From Chryseobacterium sp. Leaf405 (GTDB taxonomy: Bacteria; Bacteroidota; Bacteroidia; Flavobacteriales; Weeksellaceae), in contig NZ_LMQN01000015.1 in NCBI RefSeq assembly GCF_001425355.1, forward strand, positions 1,004,702 to 1,068,701: 64,000 nucleotides of DNA, given 5' to 3'. How positions within the stretch are numbered: the first letter of the stretch is position 1; each line of letters begins with the position of its first letter. The position numbers and the translations under genes were made by a program. The notes below the pieces were generated by a model. It was not told the origin of the DNA and did not search any database. It worked only from the letters and a program-made list of their open reading frames with translations. This document shows, piece by piece, positions 17,309 to 24,583 of the stretch.

Positions 17309-17974
17309 TTAAATAATCCCAATATCTTTACAGAAGGCGACTAATTGCTCATTGCTGGTGACTTCAAGATCTTCTTTTAAGCTGTTTAATTTCTTTTCGA
17401 CACTGCTCAAACTGTAAGGCTTAATATCTTTTTCCTGTAGATGTGCGGGAATATTTTTCTGTAAAACACCCTTTGAAAGTAATGAAACCAAGGTAATGTC
17501 ATAAGCAGAAAACTCATAACTGTTAAATTTTTTCACATCCTGTTTAAGGTCTAAAGACAAATAATTTTCATCAATAAAAACAGATGCGATGGATTTTTTT
17601 AATTCTTTAGAGTCATTTCTGGCTTTTCGAACATAGCCGTTAATTTGATATTCTTTGAAAAGCGAATCTATAACTCCGGATTTGTGTTCGGCAGAAAATA
17701 CAATAACTTTTAAAGAAGGCTGAATTTCTTTTATTTTTTGAATTAATTCTCTTCCGTCTTTAATTTCCTGTTTGTGATGATCTTCCTCATAATAAAGATC
17801 AGTAATCAGAAGGTCGTAAGGTTGATCTTCACGAAGGGATTTGTGAACTTTTGCCAATGCATCGTCACAATAATACACATAATCAACATTAGGAATATTG
17901 AGATCCTCCAATGTTTTCTGTACAGATAAATTAATACTTTCGTGGTCTTCGGCAATTAGAATTTTTTTGAACAT
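17309..17974 (-). CDS. NarL/LuxR-type response regulator
   Basis: 221 residues. The receiver domain (about 1-125) has the acidic pair ED at 9-10, phosphoacceptor Asp59 in LLITDLYY, and Lys in YVRKARND. The C-terminal domain (about 150-221) is a divergent LuxR-type HTH: AYDITLVSLLSKGVLQKNI, then SLSSVEKKLNSLKEDLEV and SNEQLVAFCKDIGII. It starts 4 bases after the histidine kinase gene ends. A likely second promoter inside the kinase gene (18041-18084) carries the same inverted repeat as its proposed targets, so it may activate itself. Confidence 0.88.
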   Translation of the reverse strand: MFKKILIAEDHESINLSVQKTLEDLNIPNVDYVYYCDDALAKVHKSLREDQPYDLLITDLYYEEDHHKQEIKDGRELIQKIKEIQPSLKVIVFSAEHKSGVIDSLFKEYQINGYVRKARNDSKELKKSIASVFIDENYLSLDLKQDVKKFNSYEFSAYDITLVSLLSKGVLQKNIPAHLQEKDIKPYSLSSVEKKLNSLKEDLEVTSNEQLVAFCKDIGII

Positions 17975-17978
17975 ACTT

Positions 17979-19658
17979 TTAGGATTTTAAGGAAGCAGGA
18001 AATGAAATATTAATTTTCAGTCCTTTTTCTATTTTAGTGTCAAAAATAATTTCTCCGTGAATACTTTCTATACGGGAAACCGTAGAAGATAGACCATTCT
18101 TGTAAATTATGTCTCCGGAAATCCCGATTCCGTTATCTGTATACTGAATCTGAACGGTATCATGAATTCTTTCAAATTTAAAAACAACTCGTTCTGCCTC
18201 ACTGTGTTTCTTCATATTTACCAGTAATTCCCGGATAATTTGATAGACCTCATCCTGGGTTGGCTGACTTACATTTTTCCATACATCTTTTTCATTTCCG
18301 GCTACATAAGTATTTACTGTTTCGTTTTTAAAAGAACCGATGAGTTCAGATATTTTCTCGTCAAAATCTTTTTCTTCATGAGTGCCGTCAATTTTATCAT
18401 AAGAAATATCCCTTGATTTTTCGTATACAAATTCCAGTTCGTCAAGCGCTTTGTCTCTGTCAAAATGTTCCTGATTTTCAATCTTTGTCATCACCTGATA
18501 GATTCCGTTGGCAACAACATCATGCACTTTTTTGGACATTTTGAGTTGGGTATTTTTAACTTCGAGTTCTTTTTCTTGTTGGAGGCGTTTTTTTCTTTTT
18601 TTATAATAAAAGAAACCTCCGATTAGTAAAAATATTAGAATACTTAAAATAATATTTCGATATAAAATATTAATTTTATTTTCAGTATCACGAAGTTTTA
18701 AGTCTTGATTTTCAACATTTTTTTTGTCTACATCATATCTTATTACAGCGAATTGATTTTTTGCTTTTCCTCTAGAAAGAATAAGACTATCATTAAGAGA
18801 TTGGAATTTTTTAAAATAATTTAAATAACGGGTAGGATCTAACTCAATAAGTTTTTGTAATGCCTGCATTTGATCTTCCGGATTTTCAAGCACTGTTGCA
18901 GTTTCTAACATTTTTTTTGCAAATGATAATGATTTGTTTTTATCTCTATCTTTAAAATAGTCAGACAAAGTTGAATAACTTGAATTTAGTCCTTCTATAT
19001 CTCTTGAATCAAATCTAATTCTCAAAGCTTTGTAAAATTCATGAAGGGGATTATTATTTGGATTTTGGAGTAATTTCAGCTTTCCTAAATTATTTATAAC
19101 ACGAGTATAGTTTTTACTATTTTTAGTTTTAATAGCTAAGTTTAAGTATTTTCTCGCAAGTACAGTATCCTTTTTATGTAGATAAGCATCCGCAATATTA
19201 TTAAAACAAATGAAAGTATGTTCCTTATCTAAGGTAAACTCAGCTGCTTTTTTATAAAATTGAATGGCATCATTATGATTATATAAAAAACCAGATGCAA
19301 TACCCATATTGTTATAGCTTGTAGCTAAGTCTTTTCTAACTATTGAATTTTTTTCATCATTTAAAAATTTGTTTGCAATAAAAGATGTTTCAATACTACC
19401 ATAAAAATCTCCTTTTGTATTTTGTATAAAAGCCATGTTAATTAATGATTCTGCGGCTTTCACAGAATCATTGTTTTTAATGTAATTTTCTTTGGCTAGA
19501 TAATAGTAATAAAATGCGGAATCAAGAACTTTAGATTCTCGGAACTTTTCACCTTTTTTATGATAAATATTTTTTGCGGTGCTGTCTTGTGGTGTGTTAT
19601 CTTTTCTTGAACAAGATATGAAAGATATTAAGATTAGTAAAAATATTACCTTTTTCAT
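17979..19658 (-). CDS. Lipoprotein-type TPR sensor histidine kinase (HisKA_3)
   Basis: 559 residues from the ATG at 19658; an upstream TTG at 19676 is less likely. A signal peptide with lipobox (LISFISC) leads into a periplasmic region of TPR-like repeats (for example YNNMGIASGFLYNHNDAI). One membrane helix follows (ILSILIFLLIGGFFYY). The kinase part has a HisKA_3 H-box, SKKVHDVVANG, with phosphoacceptor His near residue 379. HATPase motifs are ELLVNMKKHSEAE and YTDNGIGISG. Cognate regulator gene is 4 bases downstream. The signal sensed is unknown. Confidence 0.88.
   Translation of the reverse strand: MKKVIFLLILISFISCSRKDNTPQDSTAKNIYHKKGEKFRESKVLDSAFYYYYLAKENYIKNNDSVKAAESLINMAFIQNTKGDFYGSIETSFIANKFLNDEKNSIVRKDLATSYNNMGIASGFLYNHNDAIQFYKKAAEFTLDKEHTFICFNNIADAYLHKKDTVLARKYLNLAIKTKNSKNYTRVINNLGKLKLLQNPNNNPLHEFYKALRIRFDSRDIEGLNSSYSTLSDYFKDRDKNKSLSFAKKMLETATVLENPEDQMQALQKLIELDPTRYLNYFKKFQSLNDSLILSRGKAKNQFAVIRYDVDKKNVENQDLKLRDTENKINILYRNIILSILIFLLIGGFFYYKKRKKRLQQEKELEVKNTQLKMSKKVHDVVANGIYQVMTKIENQEHFDRDKALDELEFVYEKSRDISYDKIDGTHEEKDFDEKISELIGSFKNETVNTYVAGNEKDVWKNVSQPTQDEVYQIIRELLVNMKKHSEAERVVFKFERIHDTVQIQYTDNGIGISGDIIYKNGLSSTVSRIESIHGEIIFDTKIEKGLKINISFPASLKS
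18041..18048 (-). promoter_or_regulatory. Candidate internal -7 box for the response-regulator gene
   Basis: The minus strand reads TATTTTTG within the codons for E-I-I-F-D near the kinase C-terminus. It lies about 67 bases upstream of the regulator ATG and its last base is 36.5 bp from the centre of operator C, exactly as at the other two sites. Confidence 0.55.
18071..18084 (-). promoter_or_regulatory. Operator C: TACGG-N4-CCGTA inverted repeat inside the kinase gene
   Basis: Five-base perfect arms; the outer T and A of the full motif are not kept. It is inside the coding region for SSTVSRIES of the kinase. The identical spacing to a perfect TAnnTTTG box suggests it is a working promoter for the response regulator and not chance. 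Confidence 0.55.
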
Positions 19659-19673
19659 TGTATTAGTTTTTTG

Positions 19674-19681
19674 CAAAGTAA
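19674..19681 (-). promoter_or_regulatory. Candidate promoter -7 box of the histidine kinase gene
   Basis: The minus strand reads TTACTTTG, close to TAnnTTTG, ending 15 bases before the kinase ATG and just downstream of the terminator at 19686-19716. No TTACGG repeat is seen upstream, so kinase expression may not be under the same control. Confidence 0.35.
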
Positions 19682-19685
19682 TAAT

Positions 19686-19716
19686 AAAAAAGGACAGATC
19701 ATTAAATCTGCCCTTG
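19686..19716 (-). terminator. Terminator between the Gly/Pro-rich ORF and the kinase gene
   Basis: On the minus strand AAGGGCAGAT pairs with ATCTGTCCTT (one G-T pair) around TTAATG, followed by TTTTTTATT. Its presence right after the 69-codon ORF supports that ORF as a separately transcribed unit. Confidence 0.8.
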
Positions 19717-19723
19717 AAAACTA

Positions 19724-19933
19724 TTAAGGATTTGTAAAAGGAGGAGGTAGTTGTCCTGTATCTCCTGTTGTACCGCCACCTCCACCTGGTCCTCCCGTTC
19801 CTGGATCAGTACCACCACCTGGATTTGTCAATTGAGTGGTTACCTGTCCGTTATTATCGTGATTACATGATGATGTATTTGCATTATTATGTCCAAATGC
19901 TAGTCCGAATAGCATCAATATTAAGTTTAACAT
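19724..19933 (-). CDS. Tiny Gly/Pro-rich ORF with hydrophobic N-terminus
   Basis: 69 residues from ATG. A short hydrophobic start (MLNLILMLFGLAFG) is followed by Asn/Ser/His, then a low-complexity tail of Gly, Thr, Pro (GGGTDPGTGGPGGGGGTTGD) ending PPPFTNP. It has its own terminator 8 bases downstream. It might be a secreted or surface peptide, or the ORF might be incidental to a small RNA. It matches no family I know. It lies just upstream of the kinase gene on the same strand. Confidence 0.45.
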   Translation of the reverse strand: MLNLILMLFGLAFGHNNANTSSCNHDNNGQVTTQLTNPGGGTDPGTGGPGGGGGTTGDTGQLPPPFTNP

Positions 19934-20259
19934 TGTTTAAAAAATTTAAAAATTGAGATTATTTTTCTTCCTCTCAGAATATTTATCCCGAGCTGTACAC
20001 GTTTGAAAATTTTCGAAGCGCTTCTTAAATTTTTTGGGAAGTAAACCTTCAAAAACGGAAGAGAAACATCTGCTTCCCAACCCGGAGTTTTCTTCCGTTT
20101 TATCTGGCGATTTTTGAAATCAGTTTTGTAAATTTGTTTTTGATTGTTGTTTTAAATGTTTGTTTATCAACTGATTTCTGATTACAAATTTCTAGGAATT
20201 GTAGGGAATAATTGATGACAAGATGAGGACAGCGAAGGACAATGAATGACAGTAATTCG
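19934..20259. other. Non-coding region rich in inverted repeats and phased GACA repeats
   Basis: No convincing gene. It holds the palindrome GAAGCGCTTC (20015-20024), an 8-bp inverted repeat TTGGGAAG / CTTCCCAA (20034-20041 and 20073-20080), and an 11-bp perfect inverted repeat AAAACGGAAGA / TCTTCCGTTTT (20052-20062 and 20091-20101). Four GACA tetramers lie at 20217, 20228, 20238 and 20248. The nested inverted repeats could be a leader RNA of the Gly/Pro-rich ORF or a small RNA; no clear promoter was found. Confidence 0.5.
20217..20251 (+). repeat. Four GACA direct repeats at 10-11 bp period
   Basis: GACA begins at 20217, 20228, 20238 and 20248, each preceded by a G/A-rich triplet (GAT, GAG, AAG, AAT). 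The spacing places all four on one face of the helix, immediately upstream of operator B. It may be a second protein-binding array, or chance in purine-rich DNA. Confidence 0.4.
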
Positions 20260-20275
20260 TTACGGAAAACCGTAA
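20260..20275 (+). promoter_or_regulatory. Operator B: TTACGG-N4-CCGTAA inverted repeat
   Basis: Perfect 6-bp arms around AAAA. Its centre is 36.5 bp from the end of TATTTTG (20298-20304), a one-base-short -7 box, the same geometry as operator A. It stands 51 bases upstream of the chosen ATG of the HTH-membrane gene. Confidence 0.75.
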
Positions 20276-20326
20276 TGCTATATGATAGAAAATCAAGTAT
20301 TTTGTATTACCCTTAAAAAACTAATT

Positions 20327-21214
20327 ATGTCCAAGAAAAAACTACTAATCCATGAAGTATTTAGCAGAATTAAAAAAAGTTCAGAAAAAAATACAAAAGG
20401 CGGCTTAGCTTCTGATCTTTCATCTTATCTCGACGAAAAGCTAGGCTTTATTATTTCGAAAAGAACACTTATTAGATATTATGAGGCTTATATAGAAAGC
20501 GACGAAGATATTGATATAGAGTTATATATACTAAACAGACTAAGTCAATATTTAGAATTTGATGATTATGATGATTTTTCTACAACAATTATTAAAGAAG
20601 GAGAAGATGCGAGTAAAACAACAATAAAAGTAGATGTTGATAATAATCCACTTTCTTCAACAAATGATATATCTCGTGGTGTTGTCATTAACATTTCAAA
20701 CTCAAACGATAACAAAAATGATAATAAAAATGATCAGCATTTCAAAATGCCAGAGTTTATAAAACAAAACGGTTTGGGGATTTTAGAAATTACTTTTGTT
20801 TTACTTCTTGTTACGGGCGGTGTTGTATTTTCAAATGGTAAAAAAGAAGATAAAAAGCAACCATTTAGTTTTGGTTTTCTATCCAATGGAAAACCTGATA
20901 TTGAAAAAAATTATATGTATTGGAATGGAGAAAGATATGTCGGAACTGATAGTAGTTATATCAGCCCAGAATTTGAAGTTGTTGCAATGGATAAAAAAGT
21001 ATTTCGGCATCAAAGAAAAATTATAAGAAAAGATACTCTTACACTTGCTAATTCATTAGGTAAAGTATGGTGTTCTAAGTGGAATAATGAGGTAGATTTT
21101 TTTACAATGGACGGGATAAATCCGGACAATGGTAGAGAACTGAAGTTAGCTAGTGATCATATGATTCTAAAATATGCTGGACGGGAAATAGATTCATTAC
21201 AAACGGAAGAATAA
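20327..21214 (+). CDS. Membrane-anchored protein with N-terminal HTH-like domain
   Basis: 295 residues from the ATG at 20327 (MSKKKLLIHEVFSRI). The frame is open from 20282, but the candidate -7 box lies between the two ATGs. The first ~85 residues (LASDLSSYLDEKLGFIISKRT...LNRLSQYLEFDDYDDF) resemble helical DNA-binding domains seen in other Bacteroidota proteins. A linker rich in Asn/Asp/Lys follows, one membrane helix (about 155-173, LEITFVLLLVTGGVVFS), then a ~120-residue extracytoplasmic domain. A one-component membrane regulator is my inference. It shares operator B's motif with the nine-gene operon. Confidence 0.6.
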   Translation: MSKKKLLIHEVFSRIKKSSEKNTKGGLASDLSSYLDEKLGFIISKRTLIRYYEAYIESDEDIDIELYILNRLSQYLEFDDYDDFSTTIIKEGEDASKTTIKVDVDNNPLSSTNDISRGVVINISNSNDNKNDNKNDQHFKMPEFIKQNGLGILEITFVLLLVTGGVVFSNGKKEDKKQPFSFGFLSNGKPDIEKNYMYWNGERYVGTDSSYISPEFEVVAMDKKVFRHQRKIIRKDTLTLANSLGKVWCSKWNNEVDFFTMDGINPDNGRELKLASDHMILKYAGREIDSLQTEE

Positions 21215-21287
21215 ATTTCCTTCACAATTATTTAAAATTCAGTTAAAACAATTCACACAATATTCCTTTAATTTCGTTTATTTTAAG

Positions 21288-23078
21288 ATGAATAAAGGAA
21301 TATTTTCTTTTTTACTGTTTGCTTTTTCGTTGTTTTCGGCTCAGCATAAGCCTGTGCAGATTGCTTTTCTTTCAGATGTGCATTTTCAGGATCTGTACGG
21401 AAGTTTTTCAGATAACGATTATAAGGGAATTATCAATCCTAAAACAGGGAAACCAACCATTTTGAGAACGATGGATTCTCAATTGCATTCCACCCGAATT
21501 TTTAATGAAAATTATTTTGCTTTCTTAAAAGCATTGGATGATATTGCAGCAAAAGGAATTAAAATTGTAGCCATGCCCGGAGATTTTTCGGATGATGGAC
21601 AAGCTTACAACATTCGTGGATTACACAAAATTTTAGAACAATATCATAGTAAATACGGAATCGACTTTTACATCACGACAGGCAACCACGATCCTGTTGG
21701 TCCGTTTTATCAGGATGCCGGAAAAGATGATTTTCTTGGAGCAAATGGAAATCCATTAAGAATTTACAGCAAAGAAAATATCGGAAAAGCAACCCACAAA
21801 ATCATCACAAAAGACATCGCAGAATCAGGTTATCTTGAAATTCTACACGAATTAAAAGACTTTGGTTTTTATCCGAAAAAGGAAAATTTATTTTGGAGTA
21901 CACCTTTTGATCCAGGTTCTTTTGCTAGCTATTCTTACGCAAAAGCTTTACAGAATGCAGATTATTCTAAAAGAATGTATGAAGTTTCCAAAGGGTTTTC
22001 TGTCCCGGATTTAAGTTATGTCGTTGAACCTATAAAAGGAATTTGGATGATCGCCATCGACGGAAACACCTACATTCCGAAAAATATACACGAAAATCCA
22101 AATAATCCTTCAAATTATAAAGGCGCAAGTATCGGTTACAATAATGTCCTGAAGAATAAAAAACATCTGATCGACTGGGTGAAAAAAATGATGCAGGAAG
22201 CAAAAACTAATGGAAAAACGGTTGTCGCATTTACACATTATCCAATGATCGATTTTAATGATGGTACTACAGATGAAATAAAAAAATTATTAGGTGAAAA
22301 AAAATGGCAGTTAGAACGTGTCCCCGATGAAGAAGTGGCAAAAGTTTTTGCTGATGCGGGTTTGCAGATTCATTTTGCGGGACATATGCACATTAACGAT
22401 ACAGGAATTAGAAAGGTTGGAGACAAAATGTTGGTGAATGTTCAGGTTCCTTCGTTAGCGGCTTATCTTCCGGCATATAAGATTTTAACAATAAAGTCTC
22501 CCGATAAAATGGAAGTGCAGACGGAAATTTTAAATGATGTTCCGAATTTCGACGAATTATTTCCCTTGTATGAAAAGGAATATGAAGCTTTGAAAAAAGA
22601 CAACAACAAAATCCTTTGGAATAAAGATATTTTACAATCGAAATCGTATCATGATTTTATGTTGTTTCATCTGAAAGAATTGGTTCGTCTGAGAATGATT
22701 CCCGATGATTGGCCGAAAGATTTCGTTGAAAAAGTCGGAAAATTAAATGGGGAGGATTTGTTATTATTAATTCAGAATAAAAATCAATTAAAGCAAGCTG
22801 GAGTTAACCATAAATCCTTTAAAAACTGGAATTTTGAAGATTTACTTTTAGATTTATATAAATTTCAATCTGCTGATGAGTTGGCAAAAAAAGATATTTC
22901 GAAAGAAAGATTACAGCAATATCAGACATTAGAACAACTTTTTGAAAATAGCACATCCCAAGATTCATTTATCATACAATTAAAATCTGTCTTTAGAATT
23001 CTTTCATTATTATCAAACGCAGATCCGGCAGATCATTTCGAAATAGATTTAAAAACACAGTCGATAAAAAGGCTGTAA
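21288..23078 (+). CDS. Secreted calcineurin-like metallophosphoesterase
   Basis: 596 residues with a signal peptide (MNKGIFSFLLFAFSLFSAQ). Metal-binding motifs of the family appear in order: FLSDVHFQD, PGDFSDDG, TGNHDPVG, FTHYP and AGHMHIND. The core covers about residues 20-400; the ~180-residue C-terminal part is helical and unassigned. It should hydrolyse a phosphomonoester or diester outside the cytoplasm. The next gene, on the opposite strand, is a PI-PLC-like enzyme; the shared terminator region lies at 23130-23160. Confidence 0.88.
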   Translation: MNKGIFSFLLFAFSLFSAQHKPVQIAFLSDVHFQDLYGSFSDNDYKGIINPKTGKPTILRTMDSQLHSTRIFNENYFAFLKALDDIAAKGIKIVAMPGDFSDDGQAYNIRGLHKILEQYHSKYGIDFYITTGNHDPVGPFYQDAGKDDFLGANGNPLRIYSKENIGKATHKIITKDIAESGYLEILHELKDFGFYPKKENLFWSTPFDPGSFASYSYAKALQNADYSKRMYEVSKGFSVPDLSYVVEPIKGIWMIAIDGNTYIPKNIHENPNNPSNYKGASIGYNNVLKNKKHLIDWVKKMMQEAKTNGKTVVAFTHYPMIDFNDGTTDEIKKLLGEKKWQLERVPDEEVAKVFADAGLQIHFAGHMHINDTGIRKVGDKMLVNVQVPSLAAYLPAYKILTIKSPDKMEVQTEILNDVPNFDELFPLYEKEYEALKKDNNKILWNKDILQSKSYHDFMLFHLKELVRLRMIPDDWPKDFVEKVGKLNGEDLLLLIQNKNQLKQAGVNHKSFKNWNFEDLLLDLYKFQSADELAKKDISKERLQQYQTLEQLFENSTSQDSFIIQLKSVFRILSLLSNADPADHFEIDLKTQSIKRL

Positions 23079-23129
23079 TTTTTTCACAGACTGTACATTT
23101 CTATAGAAATAAAAAAATGCAAACAAAAC

Positions 23130-23160
23130 AAAAGACCACCCAAAAATCAGGCAGTCTTTC
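23130..23160. terminator. Bidirectional terminator between phosphoesterase and PI-PLC-like genes
   Basis: AAAGACCACC pairs with GGCAGTCTTT (one mismatch or wobble) with A- and T-rich flanks on both sides. It lies between two convergent genes. Confidence 0.65.
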
Positions 23161-23185
23161 ATTTGAAATCTAATAGTAAAATGTT

Positions 23186-24253
23186 TTATTTTTCGTTCAG
23201 AGGATTTCTCCTTTCGTATGTATTATTCTCAAAACTAACGGTATAGTTTGATTTAAAAAGCTTGCTTGGCTGATAATAATCTGTTGTGATAATTTGCGCA
23301 CCGCTTTCTTTTGCCTTTTCAAATCTTGAATAATCTTCCTGCCTCGCTTCCATAGTATCGGCATCGGCTCTTGTTCGGATGATGTAGCCTTGTTTTACCA
23401 ATTCGGCAATCTTCGGGCTTGGATCATTCATGAATAGAACCGCAGATTCAGGCGTTCCGGGAGCGGAGTTGGTAAAAACCATCCTTCCTTTCAAAGACGG
23501 ATGATCTTTCATATACAAATCTCGGTTTTCGCTGTTGTTATCCAATACAAAAAGAAATTTTCCTTTGGCGTCTTTCACCGTTGGCCAGTTTTTATGCAAA
23601 ACAGCTTCATTCAAAGTTTTGTATGAGCCACGAATATCATCAGGTGTTATAATTTTATTTTTGCCTAAGTATTTTTTTAACTCATTATCCAGATCATCAA
23701 AAAGTTTTTCGGTATAATGTTCCGGTTCTGTTCCGAACCGATTGGCGTTTCCGTCTTTAGGTTCAAGGGTGATAAAAATAGGATCGTGGTTGGGGTTTGC
23801 ATCAGACCATTTTTTCAGATCTTTCAGACAATCTTCCAACGTATAGTACCAAGTCTGATAATCAATATCCGTAATGTGAATCATTTTGTAACCCGGCTTT
23901 TTCATTTTCCCTTCAGGATCGAAAGGTTGTGTCGTTTTTACCAGATCCAAAATTTTCGGATGGGCATATTTTCCGCCTTTACTGTCAGCGTATACATCAA
24001 TTTCAAGATTTCTCAGTCCTAAATCCAACTGCTGGGGAATTGGAATGTGTTCATATTGAATTCTCGGAAGAAAATTCAGAGAGTCTTTTTTCGATAAATA
24101 ACTGTAAACCTCCGGGAGAATGGCTTTTTTATATGAATTATGCGAACCAATCACCTGAATTTCATTGATTTTTAAATCATTAAGATTCTGAGACTGCGCC
24201 CAAACAAGATTCAGAGAAGATAAATATAAACCTAAAAAAACTGCCTTTTTCAT
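23186..24253 (-). CDS. Secreted Ca2+-dependent PI-PLC-like phosphodiesterase
   Basis: 355 residues with a signal peptide (MKKAVFLGLYLSSLNLVWAQ). The first catalytic His is in IQVIGSHNSYK and the acidic metal site in LGLRNLEIDVYAD, the arrangement of the phosphatidylinositol-specific phospholipase C family (Ca2+-dependent bacterial branch). It would cleave phosphoinositides or related phosphodiesters outside the cytoplasm. It is divergent from susC, with candidate operators for both genes in the 24254-24583 gap. Confidence 0.85.
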   Translation of the reverse strand: MKKAVFLGLYLSSLNLVWAQSQNLNDLKINEIQVIGSHNSYKKAILPEVYSYLSKKDSLNFLPRIQYEHIPIPQQLDLGLRNLEIDVYADSKGGKYAHPKILDLVKTTQPFDPEGKMKKPGYKMIHITDIDYQTWYYTLEDCLKDLKKWSDANPNHDPIFITLEPKDGNANRFGTEPEHYTEKLFDDLDNELKKYLGKNKIITPDDIRGSYKTLNEAVLHKNWPTVKDAKGKFLFVLDNNSENRDLYMKDHPSLKGRMVFTNSAPGTPESAVLFMNDPSPKIAELVKQGYIIRTRADADTMEARQEDYSRFEKAKESGAQIITTDYYQPSKLFKSNYTVSFENNTYERRNPLNEK

Positions 24254-24302
24254 GAATTCAAATTTTGTAACGGCGAAAATAGCAAGTCTTTCCTTAAACA
24301 GA

Positions 24303-24319
24303 TTTACATATTATGTTAA
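24303..24319. promoter_or_regulatory. Candidate operator of the PI-PLC-like gene
   Basis: TTTACAT-ATT-ATGTTAA is an inverted repeat with one mismatch, centred 37 bp upstream of the end of the PI-PLC -7 box. The right-hand 12 bases recur in the susC palindrome. Confidence 0.4.
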
Positions 24320-24422
24320 GTCTTCTTTACGAATATGTAAATGAATAATTTCATCATTTTTTAAGTGTTTGATAATGAATAGTATTTTGATCCTTCAAAA
24401 CCAGATATTGATGTAGAATTGA

Positions 24423-24446
24423 TTTTAAGATAATATTATGTTAAAA
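24423..24446. promoter_or_regulatory. Candidate operator of susC: 24-bp imperfect palindrome
   Basis: TTTTAA-G-ATAATATTAT-G-TTAAAA is symmetric except for one base pair. It is centred 39.5 bp upstream of the end of the susC -7-like box. It includes the 12-mer ATATTATGTTAA shared with the PI-PLC side. Confidence 0.4.
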
Positions 24447-24507
24447 TGGTTTTAGGTTAAACGTTTTTACTTTGTATGCCGAAATAAAAACTAACGACGG
24501 GCAGAAA

Positions 24508-24545
24508 TGAAAACCACTGTTGCGGGAACAACAGCGGCTTTTTAT
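24508..24545 (+). terminator. Terminator-like hairpin in the susC leader
   Basis: CCACTGTTG pairs with CAACAGCGG (one A-C mismatch) around CGGGAA and is followed by CTTTTTATT. It lies between the -7-like box (24467-24474) and the susC ATG, so most transcripts might stop here unless antiterminated. It may be an attenuator or the 3' end of a short leader RNA. Confidence 0.55.
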
Positions 24546-24583
24546 TAAGCAATGTAACGTTGTGTAATTACTTACTTAATGAT

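Larger units (their letters stand above)
24254..24583. other. Divergent control region between PI-PLC-like gene and susC
   Basis: No gene. It holds a near-consensus -7 box for the PI-PLC-like gene (TATTTTCG on the minus strand, 24274-24281), TTWACAT half-sites at 24303-24309, 24313-24319 and 24335-24341, a 24-bp imperfect palindrome at 24423-24446, a -7-like TTACTTTG for susC at 24467-24474, and a terminator-like hairpin at 24508-24545. The repeated 12-mer ATATTATGTTAA occurs at 24308-24319 and 24433-24444. Confidence 0.6.

Noticed and set aside
11747..21214. Prophage or integrative element
   Set aside because: No integrase, transposase, phage structural gene, tRNA or flanking direct repeat is seen; composition looks like the neighbours.
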